DNA of 28,215 bases from JBOGED01 sp050743625 (GCA_050743625.1 JBOGED010000402.1:1-28215); one strand, 5' to 3'; numbered from the stretch's first letter, positions 8,611 through 16,116 are shown. The notes: generated by a model from the letters alone, not told the origin. Program-made: numbers and translations.

Positions 8611-8919
8611 ATGACCGGCAAGCCGCGGCACGAGGCTCGTCTTCTTGATTTCAGGGCGTTGGTGGGCAGGCTTCGCGTGGCCGCCGGGCTACTCGCGCTC
8701 TGTGCCGTGGTCGGCGTCATCGTCGACGGGCTGCGGTCGGGGCTCACGTTCGCCGTCATGGTCCGATGGGTGGGAATCTTCGCTGTGGCGATGCTCGTCG
8801 TGGCGGCCGGGCTCGTGGCGATCCACGCGTTCCGCGGCGCCGAGCGCGCCCAGCGTCGTGGCGAGTCGCTCTCGGGATCCGACGTGGGGCTGATCCCACC
8901 TCGCCGCCCTCGCGAGTGA
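8611..8919 (+). CDS. Small two-helix membrane protein, first gene of the thiE operon
   Basis: The protein has 102 residues. Two hydrophobic segments, LRVAAGLLALCAVVGVIVDG (about 21-40) and VGIFAVAMLVVAAGLVAI (about 53-70), are joined by a short loop. The N-terminus is basic and the tail is Arg/Pro-rich and polar. No catalytic motif is visible and I do not recognise a named family. Its TGA stop overlaps the GTG start of thiE (GTGA, 8916-8919), so the two are probably translationally coupled. The ribosome binding site is weak, but the ATG at 8611 is the only sensible start. Confidence 0.65.
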   Translation: MTGKPRHEARLLDFRALVGRLRVAAGLLALCAVVGVIVDGLRSGLTFAVMVRWVGIFAVAMLVVAAGLVAIHAFRGAERAQRRGESLSGSDVGLIPPRRPRE

Positions 8920-9554
8920 GCCGGCTCCGTCTGTGGCGCAAGCTCGCTGCCTCACGGCTCTACCTCTGCGTGGACCGGCGAGCCGAACAAGGCGATCTCG
9001 AATGGCTGCTCGACGCAGCCTGTCGCGCGGGAGTCGACCTCATCCAGCTGCGGGACAAGCACGCGACCAGGGACGAGCAGCGGCGGGCGTCCAAGGTGTT
9101 CCGGACGGTCGCCCAGCGTTACGGCGCCCTCTTCGTGATGAACGACGACCCCGAGCTCGCGGTCGAGGTCGGCGCCGACGGCGTGCACGTCGGGCAGGAG
9201 GATCCACCGCCGGGGGAGGCTCGCCTGGTGGTCGGTGGGAATCTCCTCGTCGGCCGGTCCACACATACCCTCGCCCAGATCGACCGGGCGCTGACCGAGG
9301 ACTGTGACTACTTCACCGTCGGACCCGTGCACGCGACGCCGACGAAGGAGGGCCGGCCGGGCATCGGCCTGGACCCCGTGCGGCACGCGGCGCAGGTGGC
9401 GGGGGACCGCCCCTGGTTCGTCAGCGGCGCAATGTCGGCTTCTACGGCGCCCGACGTGCTGGCCGCGGGCGCGTGCAGGCTCGTCGTCGTCCGGGCGATC
9501 ACCGCCGCCGCCGATCCCGGCGCGGTCGTGCGGGAGCTTCGCGCGCTGCGGTGA
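8916..9554 (+). CDS. thiE: Thiamine-phosphate synthase
   Basis: ThiE joins HMP pyrophosphate (4-amino-5-hydroxymethyl-2-methylpyrimidine) to the thiazole phosphate to make thiamine monophosphate in the cytosol. The 212 residues match the usual size of this TIM barrel. Family motifs are clear: VDLIQLRDKHAT, FVMNDDPELAVEVGADGVHV then GQED, VGRSTHT, and YFTVGPVHATPTKEGRPGIG, which holds the phosphate-binding loop. I chose GTG 8916 because it overlaps the preceding stop and gives the normal N-terminus (LAASRLYLCVD); a frame opening further upstream would only read through the previous gene. It overlaps the next gene by four bases as well. I found no thiamine-pyrophosphate riboswitch consensus upstream. 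Confidence 0.93.
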   Translation: MSRLRLWRKLAASRLYLCVDRRAEQGDLEWLLDAACRAGVDLIQLRDKHATRDEQRRASKVFRTVAQRYGALFVMNDDPELAVEVGADGVHVGQEDPPPGEARLVVGGNLLVGRSTHTLAQIDRALTEDCDYFTVGPVHATPTKEGRPGIGLDPVRHAAQVAGDRPWFVSGAMSASTAPDVLAAGACRLVVVRAITAAADPGAVVRELRALR

Positions 9555-10438
9555 GGTGGCACACCCTGATCCTCGTGGCGGTGATGGTCATGACCGCCTG
9601 TACCGGGTCGCCCGCGGGCAGCCGCGCGGACCCAGACCGCGCGATCACGGTCGGGGTGGGGTCCACGGACGAGCAGCGCGTGCTCGCCGCGCTCACGATC
9701 ACCGCACTGAGCCGCGCCGGGATCTGGGTCGACCAGCCGCGAACCGAGCTGGGCGGCACCCAAGGCCTGCGCCAGGAAGCTCGCCGCGGCACGATCGACC
9801 TTTACTGGGACTATACGGGGGCCGCTTGGTCGCTCGGCCTCGGCCAGCAGAACCCACCCGCGGACCCGCGTGAGTCCTATGAGCGGGTCGCCGAGGAGGA
9901 TGCCGCCGCGGGTCTTATCTGGCTGTCGCCATCAGCGGTGAACGCGACGCTGGCGTTGTTCGTCCGGCCCGCCGACCGGCCCGAGGACGGGACCATGACC
10001 GAGCTCGCCCGTGAGCTTTCCGCCGGTGGCCGGACGCTGTGCGCGGACACGGATTTCATCGACCGTCCCGCGGGTTACGCGGCGCTCGCCGATGAGTACT
10101 CGATCGGGGCGCGTATCCCGCTGAGGCGGGCCACCGAGTCGCAGGCGATCACCGCGGTCGCCAGCGGCGCCTGCTTCGCCGGCCTCGCGACCGCCACGTC
10201 CGGTGAGGCGCGTCGCGCGGCGCTGGTCCCGATCGCCGACGACCAGCGGGTGTTCCCCGCGTTCATCGCTGCGCCGGTCATTCGCGCGGAGGCACTCGAT
10301 CGGCAGCCCGAGATTGCCCAGATCCTCACGCTCCTCAGCCAAGCGCTGACCACCGACCGCCTCGCTGAGCTGAACGCGCAGCTCATCGGCGACACCGACC
10401 CCGCGATGATCGCCGAGAGCTTCTTGGGCCCCGCGTAA
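9551..10438 (+). CDS. Glycine betaine/choline-type (OpuAC) substrate-binding lipoprotein
   Basis: The 295 residues start at GTG 9551, which overlaps the thiE stop (GTGA). The N-terminus, MRWHTLILVAVMVMTACTGS, is a lipoprotein signal peptide with Cys17 as the expected lipidation site. The mature part fits the OpuAC/ProX-like fold: ITVGVGSTDEQRVLAALTIT, then the typical GTQGLRQEARRGTIDLYWDY. It would be anchored outside the membrane and bind a small cationic or zwitterionic solute. No permease or ATPase lies beside it. Co-translation with thiE suggests either a thiamine-related ligand or simple co-regulation. The solute is unknown. Confidence 0.85.
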   Translation: MRWHTLILVAVMVMTACTGSPAGSRADPDRAITVGVGSTDEQRVLAALTITALSRAGIWVDQPRTELGGTQGLRQEARRGTIDLYWDYTGAAWSLGLGQQNPPADPRESYERVAEEDAAAGLIWLSPSAVNATLALFVRPADRPEDGTMTELARELSAGGRTLCADTDFIDRPAGYAALADEYSIGARIPLRRATESQAITAVASGACFAGLATATSGEARRAALVPIADDQRVFPAFIAAPVIRAEALDRQPEIAQILTLLSQALTTDRLAELNAQLIGDTDPAMIAESFLGPA

Positions 10439-10459
10439 CCATTCAGGCCTCTCCAGTGG

Positions 10460-10488
10460 TTGACGTCTCGAACGAACATATGTATGGT
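10460..10488 (+). promoter_or_regulatory. Promoter TTGACG-N17-TATGGT upstream of the DUF6504-like gene
   Basis: TTGACG (10460-10465) and TATGGT (10483-10488) are 17 bases apart, close to the ideal vegetative spacing. The predicted start of transcription (about 10494-10495) falls just before the LexA box. Extra CGAAC half-sites occur inside the promoter (CGAACGAAC at 10469-10477). Confidence 0.6.
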
Positions 10489-10492
10489 AGCG

Positions 10493-10648
10493 ATGTTCGA
10501 ACGTAAGTTCGTACACCACCCGATGCGGGAGCGGTCGGAGCGCGTGGGGAAGGCGCGTTCCGGCCGCCGCTTCCTTCCCTCTCGCCCGTCCACTGAGGTT
10601 GTTCGTGACGAGGCGATATCGAGAGCCGATCGACGTACGTGGAGGTGA
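10493..10648 (+). CDS. Possible leaderless short ORF, 51 residues
   Basis: An ATG at 10493 lies at the predicted transcription start, so translation would be leaderless. The peptide, beginning MFERKFVHHPMRERSERVGK, is very basic and matches nothing I know. The LexA box lies inside its first codons. It overlaps the start of the DUF6504-like gene out of frame. It may be real, a leader peptide, or the relic of a gene deleted from an SOS operon. Confidence 0.25.
   Translation: MFERKFVHHPMRERSERVGKARSGRRFLPSRPSTEVVRDEAISRADRRTWR
10498..10511. promoter_or_regulatory. LexA (SOS) box CGAAC-GTAA-GTTCG
   Basis: This is a perfect match to the CGAAC-N4-GTTCG LexA box known from Gram-positive bacteria and mycobacteria. 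It sits just downstream of the -10 element, where LexA would block initiation. The same 13-base core, CGAACGTAAGTTC, recurs upstream of dnaE2 at 25622. Confidence 0.85.
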
Positions 10649-10865
10649 GGCAGGACCCTCGATATTCCACTGGCGTGGCCGCACCTACCTCGTTGTCGCC
10701 ATCCTCGGCCACTGGCGCGAGGACGCGGCCTACTGGACGGCTGGCGGCATCGAGATCCCCCAACGCGACCGCTGGCGCGTCGAGGCCGTCGGTACAAGCG
10801 GCGCCGGCGTCTACGAGCTGGTTCACGAGTCGGGACGCTGGCTCCTCGACCGAGTCTGGGACTGA
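10605..10865 (+). CDS. DUF6504-like SOS-mutagenesis accessory protein
   Basis: The 86 residues start at GTG 10605 (TRRYREPIDVR), preceded by tgaggt; a TTG at 10599 would add two residues. The pattern fits the small proteins I know as DUF6504, which often accompany the imuB and dnaE2 mutasome genes of actinobacteria: RRYREPIDV, FHWRGRTYLVVAILGHWRE, a Trp-rich middle, WRVEA, then GVYELVHESGRWLLDRVWD. The function is not known to me; the context implies a role in translesion synthesis. The LexA box 94 bp upstream supports DNA-damage control. imuB, its usual neighbour, is not here, and dnaE2 lies 15 kb away. Confidence 0.72.
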   Translation: MTRRYREPIDVRGGEAGPSIFHWRGRTYLVVAILGHWREDAAYWTAGGIEIPQRDRWRVEAVGTSGAGVYELVHESGRWLLDRVWD

Positions 10866-11029
10866 AGGCTTGGCCGAAGGGATTCTCCGAAATGCGAAGA
10901 AAGCTGTAGTGTGACCGTGCCGTCCATGCGCCGACCGCGCTATTCACCCTTGCCATCGAGTGGTGAGGAGGAGTTATGCTTGCGCACCCGTGACGGCAGT
11001 AGCACAGCCTCGCCAGAAGGGAGGTTCGG

Positions 11030-11209
11030 ATGACGCCCGACTCTTCCGAGGTTTGGGGTGAGACGCCGGAGGGCGGCTTCGAGCGGCCAGCGTTCGAGAT
11101 TCTTGGAACGTTGGATACTCTCGCCCTCGGTGGAGGCAGCACACTCCCCGACGGGTTCGGGGCGCTCAACCCGAACGGATTCATCCAAGCTCCCGTCATC
11201 ATTGCATGA
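11030..11209 (+). CDS. Candidate lasso-peptide-like RiPP precursor
   Basis: The 59-residue product has a strong ribosome binding site (aagggagg, 8 bases before the ATG). The leader contains FERPAFEILG, matching the YxxPxLxxxG recognition pattern of lasso leaders, where the recognition-element protein B1 binds. Six residues later a core would begin at G34: GGGSTLPD places Asp at core position 8, the classic ring-closing position, leaving an 18-residue tail rich in Gly, Pro, Asn and Ile. The residue at -2 is Ala instead of the near-invariant Thr. The stop codon overlaps the next start (ATGA). The downstream exporter and B2-like protease support the call; no cyclase is present in the window. It could be another leader-dependent RiPP type. 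Confidence 0.68.
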   Translation: MTPDSSEVWGETPEGGFERPAFEILGTLDTLALGGGSTLPDGFGALNPNGFIQAPVIIA

Positions 11210-11550
11210 CACCGCGGGCTTCGACCTATCCACCCACGTGGTGGTCGGAGGCGGTCGATGCCCTCGAATGGACAGGTGACAACGCGGCCGTGCGCTCGGC
11301 GTTGCGGTCTCACCGGCAGGTCCAGTGGGCGGCGGCCGAGTTGCTCGCTCGCGACCCGACCGCTGTCGGCGAGGTATGGCGGCGGTACGAATCCACCGAG
11401 CGGCGGCGAGCGGCGACGTCACGACTTGGACCCCACGTCCTTCACGCCGCCGCGTGGAGGACACCGCGTGGCGTGAGCGGTTTGGAAGGGTACGAGCCCG
11501 CCGAAGTGCTGCTCGGAGCACTCGCCGAGCGGCGAGGACGGCTGAACCGT
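11206..11550 (+). CDS. Unknown protein coupled to the RiPP precursor; 3' end uncertain
   Basis: The ATG overlaps the precursor stop by ATGA, a strong sign of translational coupling. The first 115 codons have coding-like G/C third positions and read TPPRAS-like, Trp-rich text (STYPPTWWSEAVDALEWTGD, then AAVRSALRSHRQ and GEVWRRYESTERRR). I recognise no domain. It is not visibly a lasso cyclase (asparagine-synthetase-like) or a PqqD-like B1 protein. The frame stays open to 12252, but beyond about 11550 it runs out of frame over the ABC transporter and looks like its shadow. The true stop is probably lost by a frameshift. It occupies the place where the cyclase gene usually sits in lasso clusters, so it may be a new maturation gene or a severe truncation. 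Confidence 0.42.
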
Positions 11551-13375
11551 GGGGCGGCTGATGGCGACCGGGAAGCGGCAAGGTGTGCGGCGCGCGGTGG
11601 CGCTGGCCTGGGAAGCGAGCCCTCGGCGGCTGATCCTCGCCTCAGCCTGGTCCTTGGCCGTGGCAATCCTGCCGGCGGGAACGGTCTGGATCTCGAAGCG
11701 ACTCGTGGACACCATCGTCGCGGCGTCGCAACGGGCCGTCCCGACGGGGGAGTGGCTGCCCGTCGCGGTGATGCTCGGGCTCCTGACGGCCGCGAGCCGG
11801 AGCTCCGCCGTGCTTCAGCTGAACAGCGAGCAACGGTTTGCCGAGACGGTGGCGCAGCATTCGGATCGGCTGTTCCTCGAGGTCGTCGCTCACGCCGACC
11901 TCGGCCATCTGGAGGATCCCGCTTGGCACGATCGGGCCGCCCGCGCGGCCCGCAATCTCCGCTCCCGACCCGTCAACTTGGTACGCGCCGTTGTCCAGAT
12001 GGTGACGGGGTCGCTTGCGCTCATTGGGATGCTCGGCATCCTGTTGATCCTTCACCCGGTGCTCTTACTGCTCGGGTTGTGCTCGGTGGCCGTGGTCGTC
12101 CCCTTCCAACAACGTCAGGCGAAAGACTTCTACCGTTTGTTCTTCGGCATCACCGCCAAGGAGCGCGAGCGGTTCTACGTGCGTTCCCTGCTCGCCGACG
12201 GCGCGGCGGCCAAGGATGTGCGGGCGTTGGGGCTCGCTCCACATCTCCTTGAGCGACACCAACGGTTCGTCGACCGCTGGGTCGCCGACTTCACCGGCAC
12301 GTCGCGGCGGGCCGACGCCTATGCTGTCGTCAGCGGCTGCCTCTCGGCTGTCCTGCTGGTCGGTGCCTACCTGTTCCTCGCGCGTCGTGGGATCGACGGC
12401 GACATCGGTCCCGGCGCCCTCGTCGCCACCCTCGGAGCGCTCGCCGCTATGACCTCGAGCGTCGACATGCTCTCGCGAGCCTATGTGGGTATCCAGGAGA
12501 ACAGCAGCTATCTCGGGGACTTCTTCTCCCTCCTCGAGTCGGATCCGCTGGTCCCCCGGCCAGCGGTCCCGGTCCCCGTCCCCGAGATCCACCGGGGGAG
12601 TATCGCGCTGGAGGACGTGTCGTTCGCGTACCAGGGCGCCGCCCGCCCAGCACTGGAAGGGCTCAACTTGGAGATCCAGCCGGGCGAGCTGGTCGCGTTG
12701 GTGGGTTCCAACGGCGCCGGGAAGACGACGTTGATCAAGCTGCTCCTCAGGTTTTACGACCCGCTGCACGGAAGCATCCTCGTCGGGGGCACCGACCTTC
12801 GGGCCTTCGACCCCGAGGCGCTGCGCGAGCGCATTGGGGTGTTATTCCAGGACTACACGACCTTTGGCTTGTCCGTGCGCGACAATGTCAGGTTCGGTCG
12901 CGTGGCTGCGCCGCATGGCGACGGCCAGGTGCTCGCCGCGCTCGCTGCCGCCAAGGCCGATCACCTGCTCGCGGGGCTGACCGATGGCCTCGACACCTTC
13001 GTCGGGCGGCTATTCGAGGGGGGGCAGGATCTGTCGGGAGGAGAACGACAACGTCTTGCGCTCGCCCGTATCTTTTACCGGCAGGCAGACCTGTGGATCC
13101 TCGACGAGCCCACCGCCGCTCTGGATCCGGAGGCGGAAAGCGCCGTCTTCACCGAGTTCCGCGACGCGCTCGGCGACCGGATCGGGATCATCATCTCTCA
13201 CCGGTTCTCGACCGTGCGTGCCGCTGACCGCATCGTCGTGCTCGAATCCGGGCAGGTGACGGAGATCGGGACGCACGACGAGCTGATGGCGCGAGGTGGA
13301 CGGTACGCCGAGCTCTTCACGCTCCAGGCAGCGGCGTACAGCTCATGGGCGCCCACGCTTCCCGGCGGCGGGTAG
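11549..13375 (+). CDS. ABC exporter (fused membrane and ATPase domains), probable RiPP transporter
   Basis: The 608 residues form a half-transporter that would act as a dimer. The N-terminal membrane domain (about 1-330) has segments such as LASAWSLAVAILPAGTVWIS, LALIGMLGILLILHPVLLLL and CLSAVLLVGAYLFLA. The nucleotide-binding domain has Walker A GSNGAGKTT (386-394), signature LSGGE (495-499) and Walker B LWILDEPTAALD (around 515-526), followed by the His switch ISHRFST. All ATPase residues look intact. Start is GTG 11549, or ATG 11561 four codons later. There is no N-terminal C39 peptidase domain, consistent with a separate leader protease. It lies between the precursor and the B2-like gene, so I infer export of the mature peptide (the lasso D role). 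Confidence 0.88.
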   Translation: MGRLMATGKRQGVRRAVALAWEASPRRLILASAWSLAVAILPAGTVWISKRLVDTIVAASQRAVPTGEWLPVAVMLGLLTAASRSSAVLQLNSEQRFAETVAQHSDRLFLEVVAHADLGHLEDPAWHDRAARAARNLRSRPVNLVRAVVQMVTGSLALIGMLGILLILHPVLLLLGLCSVAVVVPFQQRQAKDFYRLFFGITAKERERFYVRSLLADGAAAKDVRALGLAPHLLERHQRFVDRWVADFTGTSRRADAYAVVSGCLSAVLLVGAYLFLARRGIDGDIGPGALVATLGALAAMTSSVDMLSRAYVGIQENSSYLGDFFSLLESDPLVPRPAVPVPVPEIHRGSIALEDVSFAYQGAARPALEGLNLEIQPGELVALVGSNGAGKTTLIKLLLRFYDPLHGSILVGGTDLRAFDPEALRERIGVLFQDYTTFGLSVRDNVRFGRVAAPHGDGQVLAALAAAKADHLLAGLTDGLDTFVGRLFEGGQDLSGGERQRLALARIFYRQADLWILDEPTAALDPEAESAVFTEFRDALGDRIGIIISHRFSTVRAADRIVVLESGQVTEIGTHDELMARGGRYAELFTLQAAAYSSWAPTLPGGG

Positions 13376-13823
13376 AGAACGACGCGCTCGTGCGGAGCCT
13401 CTTCCTCCCTCCCGGATCCCTTCCTCCGGCGTTGCCCTGCCGAGCGGCCGTATGCCGGGCCGCCGTCGCCGCCGTGAGGGCGGGTGTCGTCTACCGCCGC
13501 AAAGGGCTGGCTGCTGCGCTGCCGGCTTTGTGCCGAGAGTCGACCCTGAGGCGGTGTTCGTCGCCCGGCAACTCACCGTCCCGCTGCGAGGCGGCTGTAG
13601 GGCGGTCTTTGGGACACAGCCGTGTCTCTTTGAATCAGTGGTCCTCGCCGCGGGACTTCGGCAGCTCAGGTTCGAGGCCACGGTGGTCGTCGGGTCGGAG
13701 CGCAAGCGGAGGTCACAGTCTCGGACGCCCTTCCACGCCTGGGTGGAGATCGGTGGAGAACCGGTCGACGGGCTCGGGAACCTGTCGAGCTATCAGGTCC
13801 GCCACACCTTTCCACGCGGATGA
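13345..13823 (+). pseudogene. Lasso-type B2 leader peptidase (transglutaminase-like), frameshifted
   Basis: The 5' part reads in one frame from ATG 13345 (DALVRSLFLPPGSLPPALPC, then GLAAALPALCRE). Near 13530-13540 the coding text moves to another frame: RVDPEAVFVARQLTVPL, then QPCLFESVVLAAGLRQLRFE, then TPFHAWVEIGGEPVDG, with a stop at 13823. Joined, this gives about 159 residues, the usual size of a B2 protein. Cys in QPCL, His in HAWVE and Asp in VDG fit the Cys-His-Asp triad of this protease family, which removes the leader peptide. It overlaps the end of the ABC gene by 31 bases. The break could be real inactivation or an indel error. Confidence 0.7.
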
Positions 13824-14012
13824 CGCCGTGACGACCCTCATCGACGCCGACGGCTTCGCGGGATCGGCGCCGTGTCCGATCGACGCGGCGTGCCGGGCGG
13901 AGCGCCGGTGGGCGCCTGTCGACATCGACAAACTTGCCCTCCAAGTCGCGACTGTGGTCCTCGTCCAGCACGAGGCGGAATCTCAGCGCGGGGACGACGG
14001 GCTGGCCGGGGG

Positions 14013-14411
14013 CCGTTGAACGGCGGGTGGCTTACTGGCAAGTACCGGGACGCAGCTCCCGTCGCGGCGGACTCGCGGCTCCAACGTAGGTATGGCCGCC
14101 TCGCCGAGTTCGAACTACGGCGTCCGCCCAACCGCGCCAAGCTCGCCCGGTTAGCGGCACTTCACGATGCTGCCCGGGCGGCAGGTGTCTCCCTGCCCCA
14201 ACTGGCCCTGCGTTGGGTCATCGGCCGGCGCGGCATCGTGGCGGCGCTCGTGGGCTCCCGGACCCGCGAGCAGTTGGTCGAGCTGCCTTCCGGGCTCGAC
14301 GACGGACTCAGTGAGCGAACGCGCTCGACCGTGAACGCGATCTGCCCACCCGAGGCGACGATCGATCCGGCGGATACGGGGCGGCATCACGGCCGGCGCC
14401 TGTCAATCTGA
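14013..14411 (+). pseudogene. Aldo/keto reductase C-terminal fragment
   Basis: PLNGGWLTGKYRD at the start of this stretch is the conserved loop before the last barrel strands of aldo/keto reductases. It is followed by RLAALHDAARAAGVSLPQLA, LRWVIGRRGIVAALVGSRT and LVELPSGLDDGLSERTR, the standard C-terminal third. The N-terminal two thirds, with the catalytic Asp-Tyr-Lys-His, are absent. Upstream bases 13824-14012 hold nothing recognisable in any frame. No proper start or ribosome binding site exists, so it is a remnant. Confidence 0.75.
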
Positions 14412-14519
14412 CCACGCAGTGCAAGCTTCGGCCCAAGCTTCGCCAACCTCAGCTGGCATAACAGGCCGACGAACTCCGGAAAGACGGCTCGTCGCGGATC
14501 TCCGCGTTGCAGCCAGTTC

Positions 14520-15108
14520 CTGGGTGCGCAGGTTTCGTCTTATAGCCAGGACCGCCGCTCGCAGCGCGGGCGGGGATCTGCCAGCGCGGCGACCAGGGCC
14601 TGGGAGCCGGCGAGGAGCCGTTCCACGGCCTCGGTTTCGCGGGTGGGTCGCCGGTCTCGAGCCAGGCGATCACTCCCTCGATCGCGTGGTGCATCACGAG
14701 CCGGGCGGTCCAGTGGCGGAGCTTGGGGTCGGGGGATCTGGCCGTCCAGGCCCCTGCTCGGTCACGGCGATGCCCTGGCTGGTGTTTCGCTGGGCATAGT
14801 GGGCGAATCGAGGCTCGCGGGCGGCGTGGCGGAACAGGAGCAGGAAGGCGCCGGGCCTCGCGAGCGACCCGCAGGAGGACGCCGAGGCTGCCGGGGTGCC
14901 ACGGGTCTACTCCGAACGCCTCGGCGAGCCGGGCGTTTCGTCTCCTCCAGGACCGCCTCGTAGAACTCTTCCTTTCGAGGCGAAGTGCTGGTAGAGGATC
15001 ATCTTCGTGATGCCCGCCTCGCCGGCCACGTCGTTCATCGAGGTCACCGCGAAGCCCGCCGCTCGGTGCGGGGCAGCAGCTTGCGCGATGATGAGCTCAC
15101 CGCTCCAC
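14520..15108 (-). pseudogene. TetR-family repressor with four or more frameshifts
   Basis: On the minus strand the N-terminal helix-turn-helix is clear (ELIIAQAAAPHRAAGFAVTS, MNDVAGEAGITKMILYQHFA). After SK the frame changes to EEFYEAVLEET, then again to LAEAFGVDPWHPGSLGVLLR, then GAFLLLFRHAAREPRFAHYA, then PDPKLRHWTARLVMHHAIEG with VIAWLETGDP, and finally TEAVERLLAGSQALVAALAD. Corrected for four or more single-step shifts, the text is an ordinary TetR of about 190 residues with both domains. It follows the membrane-protein gene in the same direction and may once have regulated it. Ligand unknown. Confidence 0.78.
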
Positions 15109-16116
15109 TGGTGGCGGGACCATGAGCATGCTGAGCGCCAGGCCGAGCAGTGCGGTCCACGCCAGCGTCCCGCTCCACAGGTCAACCGACCAGGTGATGC
15201 CCTCGGTCAGCGCGGTGGCCGTGAACCACGGCACCCAGAGCAGCAGGGGCGCGACGAACCCGACCGCCCAGAAGGCCGCGGGGCGCTCGGCGGACGGTGC
15301 CAACCGGCGCACCAGAAGGTCGGTTGCCAACCCCGCCGCGGCGGCGGCGACGGGTAGCCACGGCCGCGACCACCCGTCGACGGCTCCGAGCAGCGTCGCC
15401 ATGACCGTGAAGAGCGTCGTTGCCACCCCGAGCGGGAGCCGCCACCTACTCGCCATCAGCAGCACGGGGGCCACCAGCAGCACGGTGGTGACGAGGATCG
15501 ACCCGATCCCGTCGCCGAATTCTCCCGCGGGGGCGCCGGTGGAGAACGTGGTGAGGAACACGACGATCAGAGCAACGAACGTGCTGACATACGTCAGCGA
15601 AAGCAAGGCCGGGATAAACGCCCGGTAACGCGGCCTGTGGTCGAGCGGGTCGCTGACCCAGGCGGCACGGAACGGGCTGGACATCACCAGGAGCGTCCCC
15701 ACCAAAAGGATCTGGTGCGTCGGGCTGACCGCCGCCTCGACGCCCTGCTCGATGCCGAAGATCGTGTGCCACAGCATGTCACCGATCGCGCCGACCGCGA
15801 AGACCGCCACCCCGATCATGCCCCACCCGTATCCCACGGGAACGGCGTCCCACCCGCGGTGGCCGGCCTGTTGCGCGCGCACGGCCTGCCACGCGATCCA
15901 TGCCGCGGTCGCCGCGAACCCCGAGTAGAGCACGCCGTGCCAGGGCGTGAAGAACGTCTCGAGCACCGCGAGGTTGGTGTGCGCCCAGGCGTCGAGGAAC
16001 GCTCCGATCACGAACCACGTGGCCAGGGCCATCGTGAAGAGCTCACCCCGCCACGAGAGCCTTGATCGCCCGGCCCTCGCGGGTATGACCCTTCTCTCAG
16101 TAGCTGTTTGCGCCAT
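15097..16116 (-). CDS. Integral membrane protein of unknown function
   Basis: The 339 residues (start ATG 16114-16116, MAQTATERRVIPARAGRSRL) have about nine to ten hydrophobic helices. Examples are LFTMALATWFVIGAFLDAWA, YGWGMIGVAVFAVGAIGDML, LTYVSTFVALIVVFLTTF and ILVTTVLLVAPVLLMASRW. Repeated His/Trp-containing turns, FFTPWHGVLYSGF and MLWHTIFGIEQG, could bind a metal or haem, but no known family signature is visible. I recall similar uncharacterised proteins in actinobacteria. The TetR remnant lies just downstream. The divergent region towards 16391 holds a candidate operator. Alternative starts 5 or more codons upstream exist. Confidence 0.72.
   Translation of the reverse strand: MAQTATERRVIPARAGRSRLSWRGELFTMALATWFVIGAFLDAWAHTNLAVLETFFTPWHGVLYSGFAATAAWIAWQAVRAQQAGHRGWDAVPVGYGWGMIGVAVFAVGAIGDMLWHTIFGIEQGVEAAVSPTHQILLVGTLLVMSSPFRAAWVSDPLDHRPRYRAFIPALLSLTYVSTFVALIVVFLTTFSTGAPAGEFGDGIGSILVTTVLLVAPVLLMASRWRLPLGVATTLFTVMATLLGAVDGWSRPWLPVAAAAAGLATDLLVRRLAPSAERPAAFWAVGFVAPLLLWVPWFTATALTEGITWSVDLWSGTLAWTALLGLALSMLMVPPPVER

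Noticed and set aside
8766..8915. A longer N-terminus for ThiE
   Set aside because: The extra residues are read out of frame from the upstream membrane-protein gene, and the GTGA overlap at 8916 gives a normal-length enzyme.
10473..10499. Second LexA box from CGAACAT..ATGTTCG
   Set aside because: The half-sites are 13 bases apart, too far for one LexA dimer; the adjacent N4 box explains the region.
10075..11313. Long minus-strand open frame (about 412 codons)
   Set aside because: It lies opposite the binding lipoprotein, the LexA promoter, the DUF6504-like gene and the RiPP precursor, all better supported, and reads as Arg/Ser-rich noise.
11551..12252. Continuation of the 11206 frame through the exporter, giving a 348-residue protein
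   Set aside because: Beyond about 11550 the text is Arg/Gly-rich and out of frame with a clear ABC transporter; it is a GC-rich shadow.
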